In this document: positions 5,858 to 8,933 of the stretch, in pieces
How the letters are laid out: every line of letters begins with the position of its first letter
Numbering within the stretch: the first letter of the stretch is position 1
DNA from: an uncultured Porphyromonadaceae bacterium
GTDB taxonomy: Bacteria; Bacteroidota; Bacteroidia; Bacteroidales; Muribaculaceae
Direction of reading: 5' to 3'
Length of the DNA stretch: 8,933 bases
Assembly (NCBI GenBank): GCA_938027385.1
Contig: CALJBF010000118.1
Coordinates: forward strand, 1 to 8,933
Position numbers and translations under genes: made by a program
Notes under the pieces: generated by a model
Seen by the model: the letters and a program-made list of their open reading frames with translations, nothing else
Told to the model about the DNA's origin: nothing
Database searches by the model: none

Positions 5858-8800
5858 ATGATGAAATTATTCACATTTCTGACCGCAGCGGCCATGGCGA
5901 CCGGGATGGCGTTCGCGACCGGAGTCACCCTGCCGTACACGCAGGATTTCAGCGCTCCCGACGCCCTTGACGGCCTGACTGTCATTAACGCCAACAACGA
6001 CAACCGGGAGTGGGTACTCAAGGACGGCCATGCGTGGCTCCAGTACGAACAGACCAACCCTTCTGACGACTGGCTGGTGCTCCCGGGCATACAGATGTCG
6101 GCCAACAAGGCATACGTTGTGAAGTTCGACGCGTGGGCACATCAGGGCAACTATTTCCCCGAACGTATCGAGGTGAAATACGGCAACGCCCCCGAGGCCC
6201 CGGCCCTTACCGTGACCGTGCTCGAACCTACAGTGCTCACCAACAAAGAGGATGAGCCCGTACACTTCGAGTGCGCCATCACACCGGCAGCCGACGGCGT
6301 GTATTACATCGGTTTCCACGGCATTTCAGACGCTGACCAGGACGGCCTTTTCCTCGACAACATCGAGGTATCGGAGAAAAGCCTGTCAGTTCCCGCCGAG
6401 CCCACCGGTTTCACCGTCACCCCCGACCCGATGGGTTCCAACTCAGCCGTGATCACCTTCAAGGCTCCGCTCCTGGATATGGCCGGGAACACCCTCACGG
6501 CGCTCTCGAAAATAGAGATTCTCCGCGCCGACGACGTAATCCACACCGTTGACAACCCTGCTCCCGGTGCCACTGTGACATACACCGACAACGGTGCCTC
6601 GCGCGGCCTCACACAGTACAAGGCCGTGGCATATACCGCCGACGGTCGTGGCCGCGAGGCATTCACAACCGTATTCGTTGGTGTGAACACCCCGGCTCCG
6701 GTACCCTCGGTGACAGTAAGCGAAAGCTCATCGAAACCGGGGCAGGTGACTCTGACATGGGAGGTACCGACAACCGACATCGACGGCAACCCCATCAACA
6801 CCAACCTCATCACCTACGAGGTGGTGGAGCGCAACGGCATCTACACCCAGACTGTAATCAAATCGGGCATCAAAGGCACAAGCTACACATACCAGGCTGT
6901 ACCTGCCGGCGAGCCCCAGCAGTTCAAGCAGTGGGGCGTCTACTCATACACCGACAACGGCACACTTCATGACACCCGCACCGACCTCAAGGCAATCGGG
7001 CAACCCTATGTCGCACCTTACGCCGAATCATTCGCCAACGGCGAGGCCGCAACCATCACCGACAACAAGATAGAAGGCATAGAGACCGGCTGGACAGGAC
7101 ACACCGACGAGGAGCGCCTTGGTGTCAAGGCGCAGGACGGCGACAACGGTTTCTCGGGCCTCGTGACCGAAAACAATGAAGACGGCGCCATCCTCACCCT
7201 CGGCAAAGTATCACTTGCCGGTGTACAGAACCCCGCGCTTTCGTTCTACCTCTTCAACCCGTCGTCGCAGGCCGCAGGCGCCGTGCTCGATATCTTCGAG
7301 GTTCAGATATACGTGAACAACGAATGGCAGACCCTCGCAAACTTCACTCTTGAAAGCCTCGCAAAACAGAATGCCTGGAACCGACTGACCTATCCCCTCG
7401 ACGATTATGCCGGACAGACCGTACAGTTCCGTTTCCTCGGCCTGGCGGTCAACGGCGGTCTGATTCTGGTAGACAACATCCGTATCGGCGAGCAATACGC
7501 CTCGAACATCGGCGCGACAGGCATCAGCCTCCCCCTTCAGGTAAAGCCCAACACCGACTTCACCGTGGGCGTGACCGTTGAGAACTTCGGCACCGCTGAT
7601 TTCGACGGATACACCGTGGCGCTGTCGCGCAACGGCGAGCGGATAGCCACACTGCCCGGCACCCGCGTGGCGGTCAACGAGGAGGCCACCGTCACCTTCA
7701 CCGACCGTCTGAACCCGGCCATGGACGACATCGTCTACTACACCGCCACCGTAATCTCTGACCGCGACCAGAATCCCGCCGACAACGACAGCCGCCGCGC
7801 CACCGTGACGCTCGTGCGCTCGTCGCTCCCCGCACCCGAGATGCTCACCACACAGGTCAGCGACGACAACGTGACACTTGAATGGCAGGCCCCCGACATG
7901 AGCGCAATCAGCGCCACAACAGTCACCGAGAGTTTCGAGCTGGCCGAATCATGGGCCATCGACAATGTCGAGGGCTGGACATTCCATGATGTTGACAACT
8001 TCGAGACCTACGGCATCGGTTCATACACATACCCTGGCCGCAACGCCAAGATGGCCTTCCAGGTCTTCGACGCCAATTCCGACCCCTTTGCCACCGAGAC
8101 AGGCTTTGACGCCAACACCGGCAGCAAGTATCTGGCATCTTTCGCATCGAAGAGCCTCAAAAACGATGACTGGGCCATCTCGCCGCGCCTGAGCGGCGAG
8201 GCACAGACCATCTCATTCGCCGCATCATCATTCAACCTCGGCGGCACAGGCTACCAGTATCTCGAAAGTTTCGAGGTGCTTTACTCCACCACCGGCACCG
8301 AGACATCAGACTTCACCAAGATAGCTGAAGTGCCCGAAGTCCCCGAGGCCTGGACGCAATACAGCTACAACCTCCCCGAAGGGGCGCTCTATTTCGCAAT
8401 CCGCTGCACCTCAGAGAACAAGTACATCTTCATGGTCGACGATGTGACTTATGCTCCTGCAAAGGCTCTCGACGAAACATCATTCGGTGGCTACAACATC
8501 TACCGCAACAGCATGAAAGTCAACGACACCCCCGTCAGCGCCCTCACATACACCGACACCCGCGTACCCAAAGGTGACCACACCTACGTCGTGACAGCCC
8601 TCTTCGGCAACGAGGAGTCAGACATCTCGAACCTCGCCACCGCCACAGTCACATACGGCGGTCTTGACGGCGTAAACGCCAACAGCGGTGTCACCGTATC
8701 GGCACAGGGCAACACCATCGTCGTCACCGGCAACGCCGCCGCCACCGTCTACGGTACCGACGGCCGCACCGTGGCCGCAATCCCCGCCGCTGACCGCGCC

Positions 8801-8872
8801 ACAGCCACAGTAGCCCCCGGCGTCTATATCGTGAAGGCCGGCGACAAGGCAGTACGCATAGCCGTGCGGTAA
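5858..8872 (+). CDS. Large secreted choice-of-anchor J / fibronectin-like protein with sorting-type C-terminus
   Basis: The 1004-residue product begins with a signal peptide (MMKLFTFLTAAAMATGMAFA, cleavage near 20); ATG also occurs at codon 2. Three jelly-roll (choice-of-anchor J / cleaved-adhesin type) domains are visible at about 25-173, 381-545 and 688-865. Their hallmarks are an N-terminal Y.QDF/AESF/TESF strand, DDWLVLPG or DDWAISPRL, and a closing LDNIEV, VDNIRI or VDDVTY. Fibronectin-III-like domains lie at about 178-275 and 278-380. A CARDB-like domain covers 550-658. A third Fn3 appears split around the last jelly-roll (657-683 and 875-934). The final 70 residues (VTVSAQGNTIVVTG, VYGTDGRTV, APGVYIVKAGDKAVRIAV) resemble the type IX secretion sorting tail of Bacteroidota, predicting export and surface attachment. 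No protease or glycosidase motif is seen, so an adhesive or glycan/protein-binding role is the best inference. It has its own promoter and a strong terminator. Confidence 0.88.
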   Translation: MMKLFTFLTAAAMATGMAFATGVTLPYTQDFSAPDALDGLTVINANNDNREWVLKDGHAWLQYEQTNPSDDWLVLPGIQMSANKAYVVKFDAWAHQGNYFPERIEVKYGNAPEAPALTVTVLEPTVLTNKEDEPVHFECAITPAADGVYYIGFHGISDADQDGLFLDNIEVSEKSLSVPAEPTGFTVTPDPMGSNSAVITFKAPLLDMAGNTLTALSKIEILRADDVIHTVDNPAPGATVTYTDNGASRGLTQYKAVAYTADGRGREAFTTVFVGVNTPAPVPSVTVSESSSKPGQVTLTWEVPTTDIDGNPINTNLITYEVVERNGIYTQTVIKSGIKGTSYTYQAVPAGEPQQFKQWGVYSYTDNGTLHDTRTDLKAIGQPYVAPYAESFANGEAATITDNKIEGIETGWTGHTDEERLGVKAQDGDNGFSGLVTENNEDGAILTLGKVSLAGVQNPALSFYLFNPSSQAAGAVLDIFEVQIYVNNEWQTLANFTLESLAKQNAWNRLTYPLDDYAGQTVQFRFLGLAVNGGLILVDNIRIGEQYASNIGATGISLPLQVKPNTDFTVGVTVENFGTADFDGYTVALSRNGERIATLPGTRVAVNEEATVTFTDRLNPAMDDIVYYTATVISDRDQNPADNDSRRATVTLVRSSLPAPEMLTTQVSDDNVTLEWQAPDMSAISATTVTESFELAESWAIDNVEGWTFHDVDNFETYGIGSYTYPGRNAKMAFQVFDANSDPFATETGFDANTGSKYLASFASKSLKNDDWAISPRLSGEAQTISFAASSFNLGGTGYQYLESFEVLYSTTGTETSDFTKIAEVPEVPEAWTQYSYNLPEGALYFAIRCTSENKYIFMVDDVTYAPAKALDETSFGGYNIYRNSMKVNDTPVSALTYTDTRVPKGDHTYVVTALFGNEESDISNLATATVTYGGLDGVNANSGVTVSAQGNTIVVTGNAAATVYGTDGRTVAAIPAADRATATVAPGVYIVKAGDKAVRIAVR

Positions 8873-8895
8873 GCATATTTCCGCATAAACGCCAT

Positions 8896-8933
8896 CGGGG
8901 GCGCTGCCGGCCGGCAGCGCCCCCGTGTTTTTT
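8896..8933 (+). terminator. Intrinsic terminator
   Basis: A perfect 15-bp inverted repeat (CGGGGGCGCTGCCGG and its complement, 8896-8925) meets at its centre without spacer, so a few central bases form the loop. It is followed by TG and a run of six T to the window edge. It lies 23 nt after the stop of the large secreted protein gene. Confidence 0.93.

Overview
The window looks like chromosomal DNA from a GC-rich member of the Bacteroidales, most plausibly a Muribaculaceae-type gut bacterium. Three things point there. Promoters match the Bacteroidota pattern (TTTG or TTG, about 20 bp, then TAnnTTTG) and most starts lack a strong Shine-Dalgarno. The gene families are typical of the phylum: a DUF3078-like outer-membrane protein, a Bacteroidota-style Crp/Fnr regulator, and a choice-of-anchor J / fibronectin-like secreted protein with a short sorting-type tail. 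The third is high GC with GC-rich third codon positions. The family-level placement is inference. All supported genes lie on the + strand.

Layout. Positions 1-444 hold no convincing gene. They contain a structured segment (25-94), a cluster of seven 9-bp CTGGTTCNN units in both orientations that builds a 16-bp hairpin (154-248), a second inverted repeat (297-329) and a good promoter (371-404). Positions 445-4335 are a compact five-gene run, probably one operon. It encodes a DUF3078-like outer-membrane beta-barrel protein, two small secreted proteins of unknown function (the second probably starting at TTG), a Crp/Fnr-family regulator and a HAD phosphatase whose start overlaps the regulator's stop (ATGA).

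Positions 4310-4644 are a 335-bp MITE-like element. It has ~34-bp terminal inverted repeats and two large internal hairpins, whose loops carry exactly complementary 22-mers. It supplies the last eight codons and the stop of the HAD gene and ends 7 bp before aroB. Then come aroB (3-dehydroquinate synthase, shikimate pathway, 4652-5710), a near-consensus promoter (5767-5798) and a 1004-residue secreted multidomain protein (5858-8872), closed by a textbook intrinsic terminator (8896-8933).

How the genes may work together. The first three products enter the envelope, so the first operon mixes envelope proteins with a transcription regulator and a small-molecule phosphatase; no shared pathway can be read from the sequence. 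aroB is a housekeeping gene with no visible promoter of its own, so it depends either on read-through across the element or on a promoter inside it. The large secreted protein is a separate transcription unit. The most unusual thing here is the structured repeat element between the HAD gene and aroB; I see no defence system, CRISPR array, integrase or biosynthetic cluster.
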